A model generated the notes under the pieces. The model saw nothing but the letters and a program-made list of their open reading frames with translations. It did no database searches and had not been told where the DNA came from. From Terriglobales bacterium (GTDB taxonomy: Bacteria; Acidobacteriota; Terriglobia; Terriglobales; Acidobacteriaceae), in contig DATMXP010000042.1 in the NCBI GenBank assembly GCA_035561515.1, forward strand, positions 1-64,000: a DNA stretch of 64,000 nt. Reading direction: 5' to 3'. The translations under genes were made by a program, and so were the position numbers. Every line of letters starts with the position of its first letter. The stretch's first letter is position 1. This document shows, in pieces, positions 53,111-62,443 of this stretch.

Positions 53111-54193
53111 TCAGGGGAAGAGTCCCGGCTGAGTGCCCGGCTTCGCCGGCTCGCGGAAGTTGCTCAAACCTACACCGACTAGCCGATAGCGCTGCCGCGC
53201 GCCAAGGTGCACTCGTGCCCGCAGCTTCAGCGCGATCTCGGTCAGCTCTTCGCAAGAGGATGGGGGAGCAACCGGCGTGTAACTGCGCGTAAGGAGCTTG
53301 AACTCGCTTGTTTTGAGCTTGAGGACCACGGTGCGCGCGACCCGCGGCTCTTTGCGCGAAACAAGCCAGAGCTTCTCTGCCAGGCTGCGGATCATGGACT
53401 CGGTTTCCGAAAGCGGCACGTCATCGTCGAACGTGTCCTCGACGGAAATCGATTGCGTGGCCCGGTCAGGAAGCACCGGATGGTCGTCAATGCCACGCGC
53501 CAGCTCGTACAGGCGGACACCATACTTGCCAAACAGATTTTCGAGGGCAGGGAGCTCTAGGCCTCGCAGTTCGCGCACCGTCTTGATTCCGAGTAACGCC
53601 AGCTTCTCTTCGGTGACTTTGCCCACTCCGGGCAGGCGCCCGACCGGCAGCGGCAGCAGAAAGGCCTCGATTTGTTCCGGCTGGATCACGAACAATCCGT
53701 CCGGCTTGCGCCAGTCCGAGGCGAGTTTGGCCAGGAATTTGTTCGAGGCTACGCCGGCGGAGGCAGTAAGCTTCAGCTCTTGTCGGATTTGTTCACGAAT
53801 CGTTCGTGCAACCAGAGTTGCCGTCGCCAGGCCGGTTTTGTTCTCGGTCACGTCCAGATACGCCTCGTCGAGTGACAGGGGCTCGATAAGATCTGTGTGC
53901 CGCTTCAAGATCCCGCGCACCGCTCGCGAAACCGCCCGATAGCGCGTGAAATCCGGCGGCACCATCACGGCTTCCGGGCATACCCGCTGTGCCTGGATGG
54001 CCGGCATGGCCGAATGTACGCCGAACCGACGGGCTTCATACGAAGCAGCGCAGACGACGGAACGCTTACCCTTCCAGGCCACAATCACTGGCTTGCCGAG
54101 CAAACGCGGGTGATCGCGCTGCTCGACCGAAGCGTAAAAGGCGTCCATGTCGACGTGGATGATCTTGCGGATTCCCATCCCCACCCTGCTCAC
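53111..54193 (-). CDS. dinB: DNA polymerase IV (translesion)
   Basis: A 360-residue Y-family polymerase that copies past damaged bases with low fidelity. The catalytic residues are seen in HVDMDAFYASVEQRDHPR (Asp15, Asp17) and SLDEAYLDV (Asp109, Glu110). The helix-hairpin-helix region is PVGRLPGVGKVTEEKL and the little-finger domain has SVEDTFDDDVPLSETE. The C-terminal end ends in PGLFP, close to the beta-clamp-binding type motif QxxLF-like of the family. The GTG at 54193 overlaps the stop of the DUF2200 gene (GTGA); an ATG at 54178 is an alternative start. Length is normal for the family. Confidence 0.93.
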   Translation of the reverse strand: MSRVGMGIRKIIHVDMDAFYASVEQRDHPRLLGKPVIVAWKGKRSVVCAASYEARRFGVHSAMPAIQAQRVCPEAVMVPPDFTRYRAVSRAVRGILKRHTDLIEPLSLDEAYLDVTENKTGLATATLVARTIREQIRQELKLTASAGVASNKFLAKLASDWRKPDGLFVIQPEQIEAFLLPLPVGRLPGVGKVTEEKLALLGIKTVRELRGLELPALENLFGKYGVRLYELARGIDDHPVLPDRATQSISVEDTFDDDVPLSETESMIRSLAEKLWLVSRKEPRVARTVVLKLKTSEFKLLTRSYTPVAPPSSCEELTEIALKLRARVHLGARQRYRLVGVGLSNFREPAKPGTQPGLFP

Positions 54194-54540
54194 TTCCTCA
54201 GGATCTTGTCCATGGCCTTTCCCCTGGCCAGTTCATCCACCAGCTTGTCCAGATAACGGATTTGTCGCATGAGCGTATCCTCGATCTCCTCCACGCGATG
54301 ACCGCAGATCACGCCGGTGATCTTGGACACGTTCGGGTTGATCCGTGGTGCCCGGCCGAAGAATGTCTCGAGGTCGACCTTGTTGTTGATTTGTTGTTGC
54401 AGCGTCGCTTCATCGTAGCCCGTGAGCCAGTAGATGATGGCATGTACCTCCTCCTTGGTACGACCTTTCTTCTCCGCCTTGGTGATGTAATGTGGGTAAA
54501 CGCTCGCGAACGGCATTCTAAAAAGTCTCGGGTTGTCCAT
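54190..54540 (-). CDS. DUF2200 domain protein
   Basis: A 116-residue protein matching DUF2200: RMPFASVYPHYITKAEKKGR, HAIIYWLTGYDEATLQQQIN and the C-terminal VCGHRVEEIEDTLMRQIRYL. The start is set at MDNPRLFR because the family begins a few residues before that motif; a 21-codon upstream extension has no homology. The family is small, cytosolic and of unknown biochemical role, although relatives occur in stress-related contexts. It overlaps the start of dinB by 4 nt, so it may be expressed with that gene. Confidence 0.88.
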   Translation of the reverse strand: MDNPRLFRMPFASVYPHYITKAEKKGRTKEEVHAIIYWLTGYDEATLQQQINNKVDLETFFGRAPRINPNVSKITGVICGHRVEEIEDTLMRQIRYLDKLVDELARGKAMDKILRK

Positions 54541-55052
54541 CGATTCGATGCTCCTTAACTGTACCGCTTTCGTTCCTATGCGGACCGAGCCCGCCTGATT
54601 CACTCCCGCTGCGATGAGGAAGGCGTGTTCAGGACAAGGGGAGCCGTTGCTGGCTCCGCCTCAGCAGAACCTGCACGCGCGGTTAGGGCTGGGAGTCACT
54701 GCCAGCCTCCATCAGCCCTGCGCATGAAAGCGAAGATAAACCATTCCATGAAGGAGGTGCCGGAAATCGCCGGATGAGGGATTTACTGAAGGACTCTGCT
54801 TACCAGCGATGCTATGGAGCAGCCCTTTTCTGATCGCCATGGCGTCGACCTTGCACCGTCCAGACTTCCACAAGAAAGTTGGACTCAATGGTACAAAACG
54901 CGTGCCTGGTGCGTAGTAGCTGCTAACCGACTTTAGCGAATGCCTCTCCGGCATCAAAACCGTTCGGGTGGGGCGGTATACCGCAGACCGCGGAAACGTG
55001 AAAAGTTGAGACACCGTCTTATGGCCTGAGCCGTTGACGGAGTAGAGGAGTA
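54541..55052. other. No recognisable gene
   Basis: About 510 bp between divergent genes. A GGAGCC/GGCTCC inverted repeat with a 6-nt loop lies near 54637-54655 and is the only structure noted. A search by eye for cobalamin riboswitch elements, because a TonB receptor follows, was negative. Confidence 0.4.
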
Positions 55053-55427
55053 ATGCTGATCGCCAGAGTATGGCACGGTATCACGATGGAGAAAGCTGCT
55101 GATGAATATCTGCGGCATATCGAACAGACAGCCGTCCCAAGGTACCGGGACACGCCTGGGCACGTAAGCGCCCTTGTACTGCGAAGGGTGGCATCGGGCG
55201 TTGCCGAGTTCTTCGTACTCTCCATCTGGGAATCCTACGAAGCGATCCGGTTGTTTACTGGTTCGAAGGACATCAGCAAGCCGGTCTACTATGAAGAGGA
55301 CTACAAGTATTTGTGCTTTCCCGAGCCTCGGGTGGTTCATTACGAACTCGCGGTTGGAGCGGATCGGTTCTCCAATACGGATGGCGGCTGCGGCTCATAC
55401 TCACCAACTGACCCGAAGCATCGCTAA
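55053..55427 (+). CDS. Antibiotic-biosynthesis-monooxygenase (ABM) fold protein
   Basis: A 124-residue dimeric ferredoxin-like protein. LIARVWHGITMEKAADEYLR, the conserved PGHVSALVLRR stretch and FVLSIWESYEAIRLFTG match the ABM domain. Family members are cofactor-free monooxygenases or, in the IsdG/HmuD branch, haem-degrading enzymes. The next gene, 28 nt on, encodes a TonB receptor, so a role in handling the imported ligand is possible. GAGGAG is only 2 nt before the ATG, so the start may be off by a few codons. The C-terminal tail (about 20 residues) has no homology. Confidence 0.7.
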   Translation: MLIARVWHGITMEKAADEYLRHIEQTAVPRYRDTPGHVSALVLRRVASGVAEFFVLSIWESYEAIRLFTGSKDISKPVYYEEDYKYLCFPEPRVVHYELAVGADRFSNTDGGCGSYSPTDPKHR

Positions 55428-55454
55428 TCAAGATGATCTCTAGAAAGGACGGGC

Positions 55455-57278
55455 ATGAGTCTGGGGGAACGCTCGATCAGGCTGTTCGTGTTCCTGTTGC
55501 TGTCACCGTTGGGTGCTGACGCCCAACAAAATTGCTCCACCAAGCCGGAGACCTTAACGAAAATTGCGCCGGATCAACAGACCTTCATGGTTACCGGCAC
55601 CTACCAGCCCATACCCCTCGATGATTCTGAGCGCTCCCTCCGGGCGATTGACTTCGCCGAGTCCGCGGAACTTTATGGTTCCTGGGCGGACGGGGTTCGG
55701 CTTGATCCGTCGGTGGACCTCCGCCAGCGGGCGCCGGGCACCCAAGCCGATCTTTCCATCCGCGGCTCCTCCTTTGGGCAAACCTTGGTCCTCGTTGATG
55801 GACTGCGCGTCAACGATGCTCAGAGTGGCCACCACAATCTGGATCTACCACTTCCGTTTGCCTCACTTGACAGAATCGAGATCTTGCACGGAAGCGGATC
55901 CACGATGTACGGGTCTGACGCAGTTGGCGGAGCCGTCAACTTCATTACCGCAGCGCCCAGAAGGGAAGTCGTTCTGGGCACCGCCGCAGGGAACTTCGGG
56001 GTAAATGAACAGCATGGGTCGGTTGCGTATTGGCAGGGACGAGTCTCCGGGCAGATAGGTTTTACGCGCGCCTTCTCGTCGGGATTCACAAAGGATCGCG
56101 ACTACCGCAACCTGGCGGTCGCCTCCGGCGCGCGTTTCGCCACGCGTCTCGGAACGACATCGCTATCGATAGGCATGAGTGACCGGCCCTTCGGCGCCGA
56201 TCAGTTTTACGGCAACTTCAATTCCTGGGAGCGCACGAAAAGCTGGTTTTTGGGGAGCTCGCAGGAACTGGGGGCTCATACTCAGGCAGCTTTCGGGTAT
56301 CGTCGGCACACCGACCAATTTGTCCTGCTCCGCGACCGTCCTGCGTTTTATCGGAACGACCACATCACGGAGAGCTATCAACTCGCCTTCCGCCGGGTTG
56401 ACCGCTTGGCAAAGGGTCTCACGGCGTTCTACGGAGTGGAAGCTTATCGGGACGCGATGGACCGCAGCAATCTCGGCTACCACATCCGCAACCGGGGTGC
56501 GTTCTATGCGAGTCAGAACTTCGCCTCCCGCAAGCGGTTCAGCTTTTCAACCGGTCTGCGCGTCGAGATCTACGCGGACGGGAACGCCCAGTTTAGTCCG
56601 CAGATCTCATTGGGCTATCGCATCTCGGATCGCATCAAGCTCAAGAGCTCGGTCAGCCACGCTTTTCGTCTTCCCACATTTACCGACCTCTACTACCAGG
56701 ATCCCGGCAATATCGGAAACCCCAATTTAAAACCGGAGCGCGCCTGGAGTTATGAACTCGGGCTCGTCCAGAAATGGAATGATCGTCTAGTTCTAGAAGC
56801 CACTATCTTCACTCGCCGGGAGCGCGACGGGATTGACTACGTTCGTGCTTCTCCCGACTCAGTCTGGCGTGCGGCCAATATGGATCGCTTGCAGTTGACC
56901 GGGGTTGAGATCAACGCGGCAATTACCCAAGGCCATCAGAAGGTGGACCTTGGATACACGGGGATCTACGGGAGGGTTGAGCCGACCGGCATGTTGATCT
57001 CAAAATACATCCGCAACTATCCAGTGCATCAGGCAACAGCGGGGTGGCTTGGCTGTCTTGGTGGGAGGGTTCGATTACGGGCGAGGATGGGTATCACGGA
57101 CCGATCCGGACGAAGCGCTTATCCACTGGCGGAACTCGCCGCTTCCAGAAGCTTTGGTCATATCTCGCCGTATCTCCGAATCGGCAACATCACCAACACT
57201 GGGTACGAAGAAATCGAAGGCGTCCGCATGCCGGGGCGGTCGTATGTTGCCGGTCTGAGGTTTCGCCTCGACTATTAA
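55455..57278 (+). CDS. TonB-dependent receptor (BtuB/FepA-like)
   Basis: A 607-residue receptor of the classic cobalamin/siderophore type, not the Oar type. A signal peptide ends near AQQ (residue 24). The plug domain spans about 60-190 (ADLSIRGSSFGQTLVLVDGL, FASLDRIEILHGSGSTMYGS, GAVNFIT) and the barrel about 190-607, ending LRFRLDY with a terminal aromatic. NLKPERAWSYELGLVQKW and FTDLYYQDPGNIGNPN are typical barrel motifs. It would import a small chelate with TonB energy. AAAGGA precedes the ATG. It lies directly after the ABM-fold gene; no riboswitch or Fur box was found upstream. Confidence 0.9.
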   Translation: MSLGERSIRLFVFLLLSPLGADAQQNCSTKPETLTKIAPDQQTFMVTGTYQPIPLDDSERSLRAIDFAESAELYGSWADGVRLDPSVDLRQRAPGTQADLSIRGSSFGQTLVLVDGLRVNDAQSGHHNLDLPLPFASLDRIEILHGSGSTMYGSDAVGGAVNFITAAPRREVVLGTAAGNFGVNEQHGSVAYWQGRVSGQIGFTRAFSSGFTKDRDYRNLAVASGARFATRLGTTSLSIGMSDRPFGADQFYGNFNSWERTKSWFLGSSQELGAHTQAAFGYRRHTDQFVLLRDRPAFYRNDHITESYQLAFRRVDRLAKGLTAFYGVEAYRDAMDRSNLGYHIRNRGAFYASQNFASRKRFSFSTGLRVEIYADGNAQFSPQISLGYRISDRIKLKSSVSHAFRLPTFTDLYYQDPGNIGNPNLKPERAWSYELGLVQKWNDRLVLEATIFTRRERDGIDYVRASPDSVWRAANMDRLQLTGVEINAAITQGHQKVDLGYTGIYGRVEPTGMLISKYIRNYPVHQATAGWLGCLGGRVRLRARMGITDRSGRSAYPLAELAASRSFGHISPYLRIGNITNTGYEEIEGVRMPGRSYVAGLRFRLDY

Positions 57279-57401
57279 ACCGATCTGCCCGCGAATAAAG
57301 TGAAGGCGGAGGTACGGTCAAGTCGCGCTGAGTGCTGGGTGGTTCCGGTAGGGAAGCGAAAGGTAACTGCAGAAGCAGAAACGGAAGAGATTGCGTGGAC
57401 G

Positions 57402-57707
57402 TTAGCTTTGCTTGCGCCGAATCCAGGGACGTTCTACTCGGTATATCGGAATCGCAGTCGGGTTCTTCAGCACCACGTGAATGAGCTTGCGCCGCTTCAG
57501 GAGTCTCACGGCGCTCTGCACGGCAGACTTCGACAGTCCCGTGCCTTCCGCGACCTCTCGGTAGCTCAGCAAAGCCTCTTTGCGGCCAATTCCGACAGTT
57601 TGTCTCCATACATATAAGTAAACAAGGAAGGCCGAGGGGCGCCGGTCGTGTTGGCTGAGATCGCGCATGAGCACATCGACAATGTAGGGATCTAACAAGA
57701 AGTTCAT
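57402..57707 (-). CDS. Helix-turn-helix domain protein
   Basis: A 101-residue protein with a winged helix-turn-helix: LSYREVAEGTGLSKSAVQSAVRLLKRRKLI, then a beta wing with VVLKNPTAIPIYRVERPW. This matches GntR/MarR-like and replication-initiator-like DNA-binding domains. The N-terminal 40 residues are aromatic-rich. No effector domain is present. It is divergent from the VOC gene at 57817 across about 110 bases and may regulate it. Confidence 0.75.
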   Translation of the reverse strand: MNFLLDPYIVDVLMRDLSQHDRRPSAFLVYLYVWRQTVGIGRKEALLSYREVAEGTGLSKSAVQSAVRLLKRRKLIHVVLKNPTAIPIYRVERPWIRRKQS

Positions 57708-57816
57708 CGAAGCTACCTATCCGTTCAATTACTATAGCAGACAATACTATAGGAGAGAGAATTTTCTTTTCAGCCGCTTGATTCGTGCCTACACTAGCGC
57801 AGCGAGGAGGATGTTT

Positions 57817-58182
57817 ATGATCAAAGCGGTAAAGTTCGTCAGCATTCCTGTGCGGGACCAAGATCAAGCTCTGGCTTTCTACACAGAAAAACTCGGTTTC
57901 CAGATTCTGACTGACCAGCCCTTCGACGACAAGCAGCGTTGGATCGAACTCCGCATTCCAGGCAGTGAGACCAGGATTGTCCTTTTCACTCCTCCTGGCC
58001 AGGAAGATCGGATCGGCTCGTTTTCCAATGTGAGTTTTATGACCGAGGACATCGACCGAACGTATCAAGAGCTGAAGGAGCGCGGAGTGGTATTCACCGT
58101 CCTTCCCACGAAGCAACCCTGGGGCCGATTTGCCAAGTTCCAGGATGTTGATGGCAATCAGTTCGTCCTCTCGACCAAATAG
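57817..58182 (+). CDS. VOC-family protein (glyoxalase-like)
   Basis: A 121-residue vicinal-oxygen-chelate protein. VSIPVRDQDQALAFYTEKLG starts the first module and FAKFQDVDGNQFVLST ends the second; FMTEDIDRTYQELKERGVVF lies in between. Many such proteins are lactoylglutathione-lyase-like metalloenzymes or fosfomycin/bleomycin resistance relatives; no specific reaction is assigned. GAGGAGG ends 6 nt before the ATG at 57817, which decides against the ATG at 57811. Confidence 0.88.
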   Translation: MIKAVKFVSIPVRDQDQALAFYTEKLGFQILTDQPFDDKQRWIELRIPGSETRIVLFTPPGQEDRIGSFSNVSFMTEDIDRTYQELKERGVVFTVLPTKQPWGRFAKFQDVDGNQFVLSTK

Positions 58183-58414
58183 CGGAAACGAAACCCTGTC
58201 CAACTGATTGGGAAATGATTCGGCAAAGCACAGTCAGCTTGAGGCGCGCGCTGCGGCCCTCAGAAGATCTTGTCGTAAGCTCCCGAAATGGCTGGCACTC
58301 TTGGTACTTGTGAGGATGGCTCGGGCTGCCTCGGACAGCTTCCTTGCATGGTTGTGCTGTTTGGGATCGGTCTCGAGTCCAACCAAAGCTGCGGGTATTG
58401 TGTGGGGGGTGAAA

Positions 58415-59587
58415 ATGACAAGATTTCTAGCGGCAGGTTCGCGACAGCAGGTATTAATTGTGATCGTGGCGGTACTTGGGTTGGGGAATTCTGTTCTGGT
58501 TGAAGCTCAGCCAGCCCGGAGACGTTCTTCGACCAGCGGCCAATTGAAGACAACGGATTCATCTGTCAACCGGGCCGCTGCAAAGTTCATGTCGAATGGC
58601 TGTCACGTTGGCTTATCGATCGCTGTTGTTAGAGAAACTGAAACGAGGTTCTACAACTACGGCTCTACATCGCGCAACGTCAAGGATCTGCCCTCCGCCG
58701 ATAGCGTTTACGAGGTCGCATCGGTCACCAAAACGTTCACTGGTGTATTGGCCGCTAAGGCGGTCACAGAGCGCCGGATGGACCTCGATGGTGACTTCAG
58801 AAAGTACCTCCCCCAACCCTATCCCAATCTGGCCTTCGAGGGTTACCCGATCACCCTTCGTAGCCTCGCTACCCACCGGTCAGGTTTACCGAGAGATCTG
58901 CCAGACACGGACGATCTTTACGCGCACCCTGATTTCGAGCGTTTGCCCTATAAACTCATCGAGCGCGATTCCGCCTATGATCGATCACGATATTTGCGTG
59001 AATTACATACCGTACGGTTGAAAAGCAGACCTGGAACGAAGGAGGTCTATTCGAACCTGGGAATGAAGGTGATAGGTTTCGCTCTTGAAGTGGTCTACAA
59101 CGCTCCCTTTGAAGTGCTGATCCGACAAAATATTCTCGAGCCTCTTCACATGAGTTCGACCGGATTCGTGGTCAATGCGGAGCAAGGTCGCCTCGTACAT
59201 GGATATAGTCGCGGAGGCAATGCCATGCCTTACCATCTACGCAATGCCGGTGCCGCCTATGGCCTCTACTCCTCGACACGCGACATGGCAAAGTATGTTC
59301 AATGGCAACTTAATGAATCCGACCCCGTGATTCACTTAGCCCATTCATTGCTGTATAGAGACACCGACGACGGACAAGCGCTGATCTGGAACGTAACTAC
59401 CAAGCAGGGCTCCCGCATTTTGTGGCACGGTGGCGGGACGTTTGGCATGACAAGCCAGGTAGTTCTCTTTCCCGATGATAAGGAAGGCTACGTCCTGCTT
59501 GCGAATGACACGTGCGAAGGAACAGAAGCCGCGATGAAGGACATTGCCATAGCGGTCCACAAGACACTTGAGCCAAAGCCTCACTGA
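58415..59587 (+). CDS. Exported beta-lactamase-family serine hydrolase
   Basis: A 390-residue class C-type serine hydrolase. The ATG at 58415 gives a signal peptide (MTRFLAAGSR to about residue 31); the frame continues 69 codons upstream without homology. The catalytic motif S-x-x-K is SVTK (Ser103, Lys106), followed by YSN near 207 and HGG in WHGGGTFGMTSQ near 354. All three active-site motifs are present, so it should be active as an esterase, peptidase or beta-lactamase relative. Context does not distinguish. It is followed by the alkaline phosphatase gene after about 160 bp. Confidence 0.88.
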   Translation: MTRFLAAGSRQQVLIVIVAVLGLGNSVLVEAQPARRRSSTSGQLKTTDSSVNRAAAKFMSNGCHVGLSIAVVRETETRFYNYGSTSRNVKDLPSADSVYEVASVTKTFTGVLAAKAVTERRMDLDGDFRKYLPQPYPNLAFEGYPITLRSLATHRSGLPRDLPDTDDLYAHPDFERLPYKLIERDSAYDRSRYLRELHTVRLKSRPGTKEVYSNLGMKVIGFALEVVYNAPFEVLIRQNILEPLHMSSTGFVVNAEQGRLVHGYSRGGNAMPYHLRNAGAAYGLYSSTRDMAKYVQWQLNESDPVIHLAHSLLYRDTDDGQALIWNVTTKQGSRILWHGGGTFGMTSQVVLFPDDKEGYVLLANDTCEGTEAAMKDIAIAVHKTLEPKPH

Positions 59588-59749
59588 CCCGGTATGAGGA
59601 CCTGGCTGTGTAAAGAACGTCGCAAAGAGCCTTTGCCTGCTGAAATTCGCCAGCCGTTAACCTCCTTTTGAACGGTCATTCACAATCTGCGTTTACGGTT
59701 TCTGCTTGCATGGCCTTTGCGGCCTGACTACACGCAGGAGTTACACACG

Positions 59750-61108
59750 ATGCAGATTCGACCTGTTGTTCAGTCCATCGTCGCAGCAGCGATGATCCTT
59801 AGCCTTGCTTTTCCTGGGCACCTCAGTGCCGCCGACCGTAGCAAAACAGTTGAGCAGTCCATCGAGGGAGGAAGAGCGAAAAACGTAATCCTATTTCTTG
59901 GCGATGGCATGGGCGATTCCGAAATCACGATCGCCCGTAATTATCATGTGGGCGCTGCCGGACGTTTAGTCATGGATTCGTTGCCTTTGACCGGAGCCTA
60001 TACCACCTTCGCCGTCGAAGAGAGTGATCCATCTCTACCGAACTACGTGACCGATTCCGCGGCGAGCGGCACGGGTTGGTCCACTGGACACAAGACGAGC
60101 AATGGACGCGTCTCCACCCTTCCCGGAACCAACTTCATCTCGCCGATCCCAACCATTCTCGAACTCGCCCAGCAGGCTGGGTATCTTACTGGCGATGTCT
60201 CCACCGCTGAATTGACGGATGCGACGCCCGCCGTCCTCGCTTCACACGTCAACGCCCGTGGATGCCAGGGCCCATCCGACATGTCCGCCTGTGCAATCTA
60301 CAAGAAATCCAATGGCGGGCCAGGATCGATTGCCGAACAGCTCGTGGATCACAAGGTGGATGTTCTGCTTGGCGGCGGTCGTCAGCGGTTCGCGCAAAAA
60401 ACCGACGCTGGCCCAACCGTCATCGAGCACGCACAATCTCTTGGTTACAGGGTTATTGCCGATGCTGCGGCCCTTAGTTCAATCTCCAAAGGACAGCGCG
60501 TCCTCGGCCTGTTTAATAACGGCAACATGTCACTCGAGTGGTCGGGGCAGCTCGCGCAACCCGGTAACAGCGGTCCGCAACGGTGTCTCGAAAACCAGCG
60601 GCCCTCCAATGAACCTAGTCTCGCGGACATGACCCGCAAAGCTCTTGAATTACTCGATCGCTCGGAAGGCAACGGCAGCGGAGCGGCAAACGGAAAACCC
60701 GGATTCTTCCTCCAGGTTGAGGGAGCCTCCATCGACAAGCAAGATCACGCGGAAAATCCGTGCGGCCAGATCGGTGAAACGATCGCCTTCGACGCGGCAA
60801 TCGCCGTGGGTCTCGAATATGCGAAGTTGCACCCAGATACGTTAATCATTGTGACGGCGGATCACGCGCACACCAGCCAGATTGTTGATCCCGGCTCGAA
60901 GCACCCTGGATCCGTCAGCATCCTTACCACTGCCGATGGTGCCAACATGTACGTAAGTTATGCTACCGAAGCGCACGGCGTTTCCCAGGACCATACCGGC
61001 TCCCAAGTACGAATCGCCGCCCAAGGTCCGCAAGCCGCCAACGTCGTTGGCGTCAGCGACCAGACTGATCTGTTCCATACCATGGCGCGAGCTCTCGGAC
61101 TGGAGTAG
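59750..61108 (+). CDS. phoA: Alkaline phosphatase
   Basis: A 452-residue periplasmic alkaline phosphatase with a signal peptide (ending near LSAAD, residue 29). The nucleophile Ser103 is in VTDSAASGTG, at about the position of E. coli Ser102. Metal ligands are seen in LFLGDGMGDSE, QVEGASIDKQDHAEN and VTADHAHTSQ. All ligands are kept, so it should release phosphate from organic monoesters. AGGAG lies 9 nt before the ATG. A perfect-type hairpin follows the stop. An OmpR/PhoB-type response regulator is encoded convergently 500 bp away; no Pho box was recognised upstream. Confidence 0.93.
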   Translation: MQIRPVVQSIVAAAMILSLAFPGHLSAADRSKTVEQSIEGGRAKNVILFLGDGMGDSEITIARNYHVGAAGRLVMDSLPLTGAYTTFAVEESDPSLPNYVTDSAASGTGWSTGHKTSNGRVSTLPGTNFISPIPTILELAQQAGYLTGDVSTAELTDATPAVLASHVNARGCQGPSDMSACAIYKKSNGGPGSIAEQLVDHKVDVLLGGGRQRFAQKTDAGPTVIEHAQSLGYRVIADAAALSSISKGQRVLGLFNNGNMSLEWSGQLAQPGNSGPQRCLENQRPSNEPSLADMTRKALELLDRSEGNGSGAANGKPGFFLQVEGASIDKQDHAENPCGQIGETIAFDAAIAVGLEYAKLHPDTLIIVTADHAHTSQIVDPGSKHPGSVSILTTADGANMYVSYATEAHGVSQDHTGSQVRIAAQGPQAANVVGVSDQTDLFHTMARALGLE

Positions 61109-61122
61109 GTCCACATCCCACG

Positions 61123-61154
61123 TTGAACCGCGAGGAGTAATCCTCGCAGTTCAA
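61123..61154 (+). terminator. 14-bp hairpin after alkaline phosphatase
   Basis: TTGAACCGCGAGGA (61123-61136) pairs with 61141-61154 around GTAA, with one mismatch. It begins 15 nt after the phoA stop. Flanking T-runs are missing; GGGGG follows. Probably the terminator of phoA. Confidence 0.6.
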
Positions 61155-61403
61155 GGGGGTCTCACCGCGTAGCGTGGCAGAAGAACTACCGCTGATTCCT
61201 GCGACGTAGAGACGCAACTGGCCGGCCTTGTTGACCGCCTCACTACTCTTCTTTGAACCCTCGGCGCGGATCTGCTTCGGCAGTTCTACACAATTTCCTG
61301 AAACTGGCGAGAAATATGTTTGCAGGTGTCATCGGTCGAAATCCCAGCCACTCAAAGCCAAAGCGTTGAAGCGAAATATGGTTTTACGACTGAGAGGCAC
61401 TTC

Positions 61404-61601
61404 ATGACAGCATCAGAGAAGATCCCTATCTGGCTCAATCCTCCGCGTTTCTGGGCAGCGACGCAAGGCATGAAACCCGAGCAGGCCGATTCATTGATGA
61501 AGAAAGTGTCTGAACTGGCCGAACGCAGGGAAACAGATGCGCTCCGGCAATTTGACTTCATTATCGTCGGGAAACTCGGAACAAAGAAGAAGGCTTCTTA
61601 A
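61404..61601 (+). CDS. Small hypothetical protein (65 aa)
   Basis: A 65-residue protein, MTASEKIPIWLNPPRFWAAT at the start and RQFDFIIVGKLGTKKKAS at the end. GAGAGG lies 6 nt before the ATG. The region KPEQADSLMKKVSELAERRE predicts a helix. No family recognised. Its last four bases overlap the convergent response-regulator gene. Confidence 0.5.
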   Translation: MTASEKIPIWLNPPRFWAATQGMKPEQADSLMKKVSELAERRETDALRQFDFIIVGKLGTKKKAS

Positions 61602-62311
61602 CTGGCAATTTCTGTTCGCGGAAGAACGAATTTGTACCCGGATCCTCGCACCGTCAGCAAGTACTGTGGTTTCTCGGGATCGAGTTCTATCTTCTCGCGG
61701 AGCTTGCTTATGTAAACGTCGACCGACCTCCGACTCGAGAAACTCGTATCGCCCCATACTGCTTCGCGAAGACGGTCTCGCGTGAAGACCAGACCCGGCG
61801 ATTGTACGAGGAATTTGAGCAGTCGGAACTCTACCGCGGTGGTGGGGACTTGCAGGCGATTCACTCGTAGCACCATCGCCGCCGAGTCAATTTCTACATG
61901 CCCAAACTGAATCATGGGATCGGGAAGCCCAGCGTACCGCCTAAGCACCGCCTGGGCCCGGGCCACCATCTCACGTGGACTGAATGGTTTGGTCATATAG
62001 TCATCCGCCCCTGCATCGAACCCGGCTAGCATGTCATCTTCGCTAATCTTAGCTGACGCCATGATCACGGGAATTCGCGCGAGTTTCTGGTTGCTGCGAA
62101 TTAACCGGCACAAATCAAGGCCATTTATACCGGGGAGCATAACGTCCAGAATGAACAGATCGGGCGGTTCGACGAGCGCTTCTTGGATCACCTTATCGAC
62201 GCTAAAGAAATGACGACATTTCATTCCTGCCGAGCGCAGGTTGAGTTTGATAAGCCCCGCTATCTCCTTATCATCTTCGACGATAAAAACAGTTGGTTCT
62301 TGCACCGGCAT
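61598..62311 (-). CDS. OmpR/PhoB-type response regulator
   Basis: A 237-residue response regulator. The receiver domain (1-120) has EDDKEIA, phospho-acceptor Asp56 in LFILDVMLPG, and the Thr/Ser-Lys switch near KPFSPREMVARA. The C-terminal winged helix (about 140-232) has TAVEFRLLKFLVQSPGLVFT and SVDVYISKLREKIE, as in PhoB. It binds DNA as a dimer when phosphorylated. No histidine kinase lies next to it, so it is an orphan here. It is convergent with a small gene and near alkaline phosphatase, which might be a target. Confidence 0.92.
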   Translation of the reverse strand: MPVQEPTVFIVEDDKEIAGLIKLNLRSAGMKCRHFFSVDKVIQEALVEPPDLFILDVMLPGINGLDLCRLIRSNQKLARIPVIMASAKISEDDMLAGFDAGADDYMTKPFSPREMVARAQAVLRRYAGLPDPMIQFGHVEIDSAAMVLRVNRLQVPTTAVEFRLLKFLVQSPGLVFTRDRLREAVWGDTSFSSRRSVDVYISKLREKIELDPEKPQYLLTVRGSGYKFVLPRTEIAS

Positions 62312-62443
62312 GCCCGAAGTGAGATCACTTGATGTAACGCTAAGTGCCAGACATTTCTGTTTTGTGAAAGTAACGTGAATCGACTGTTACAGGGTGATGA
62401 GTCTTAACAAAGGCGAAACATCAAACGCAGATAATTCCATCGA

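Noticed and set aside
54541..55052. Cobalamin riboswitch before the BtuB-like receptor
   Set aside because: The B12 box and conserved core were not found by eye, and only a short GGAGCC/GGCTCC hairpin is present.
59590..59749. Pho box before phoA
   Set aside because: No pair of CTGTCAT-like repeats with an 11-bp period could be identified.
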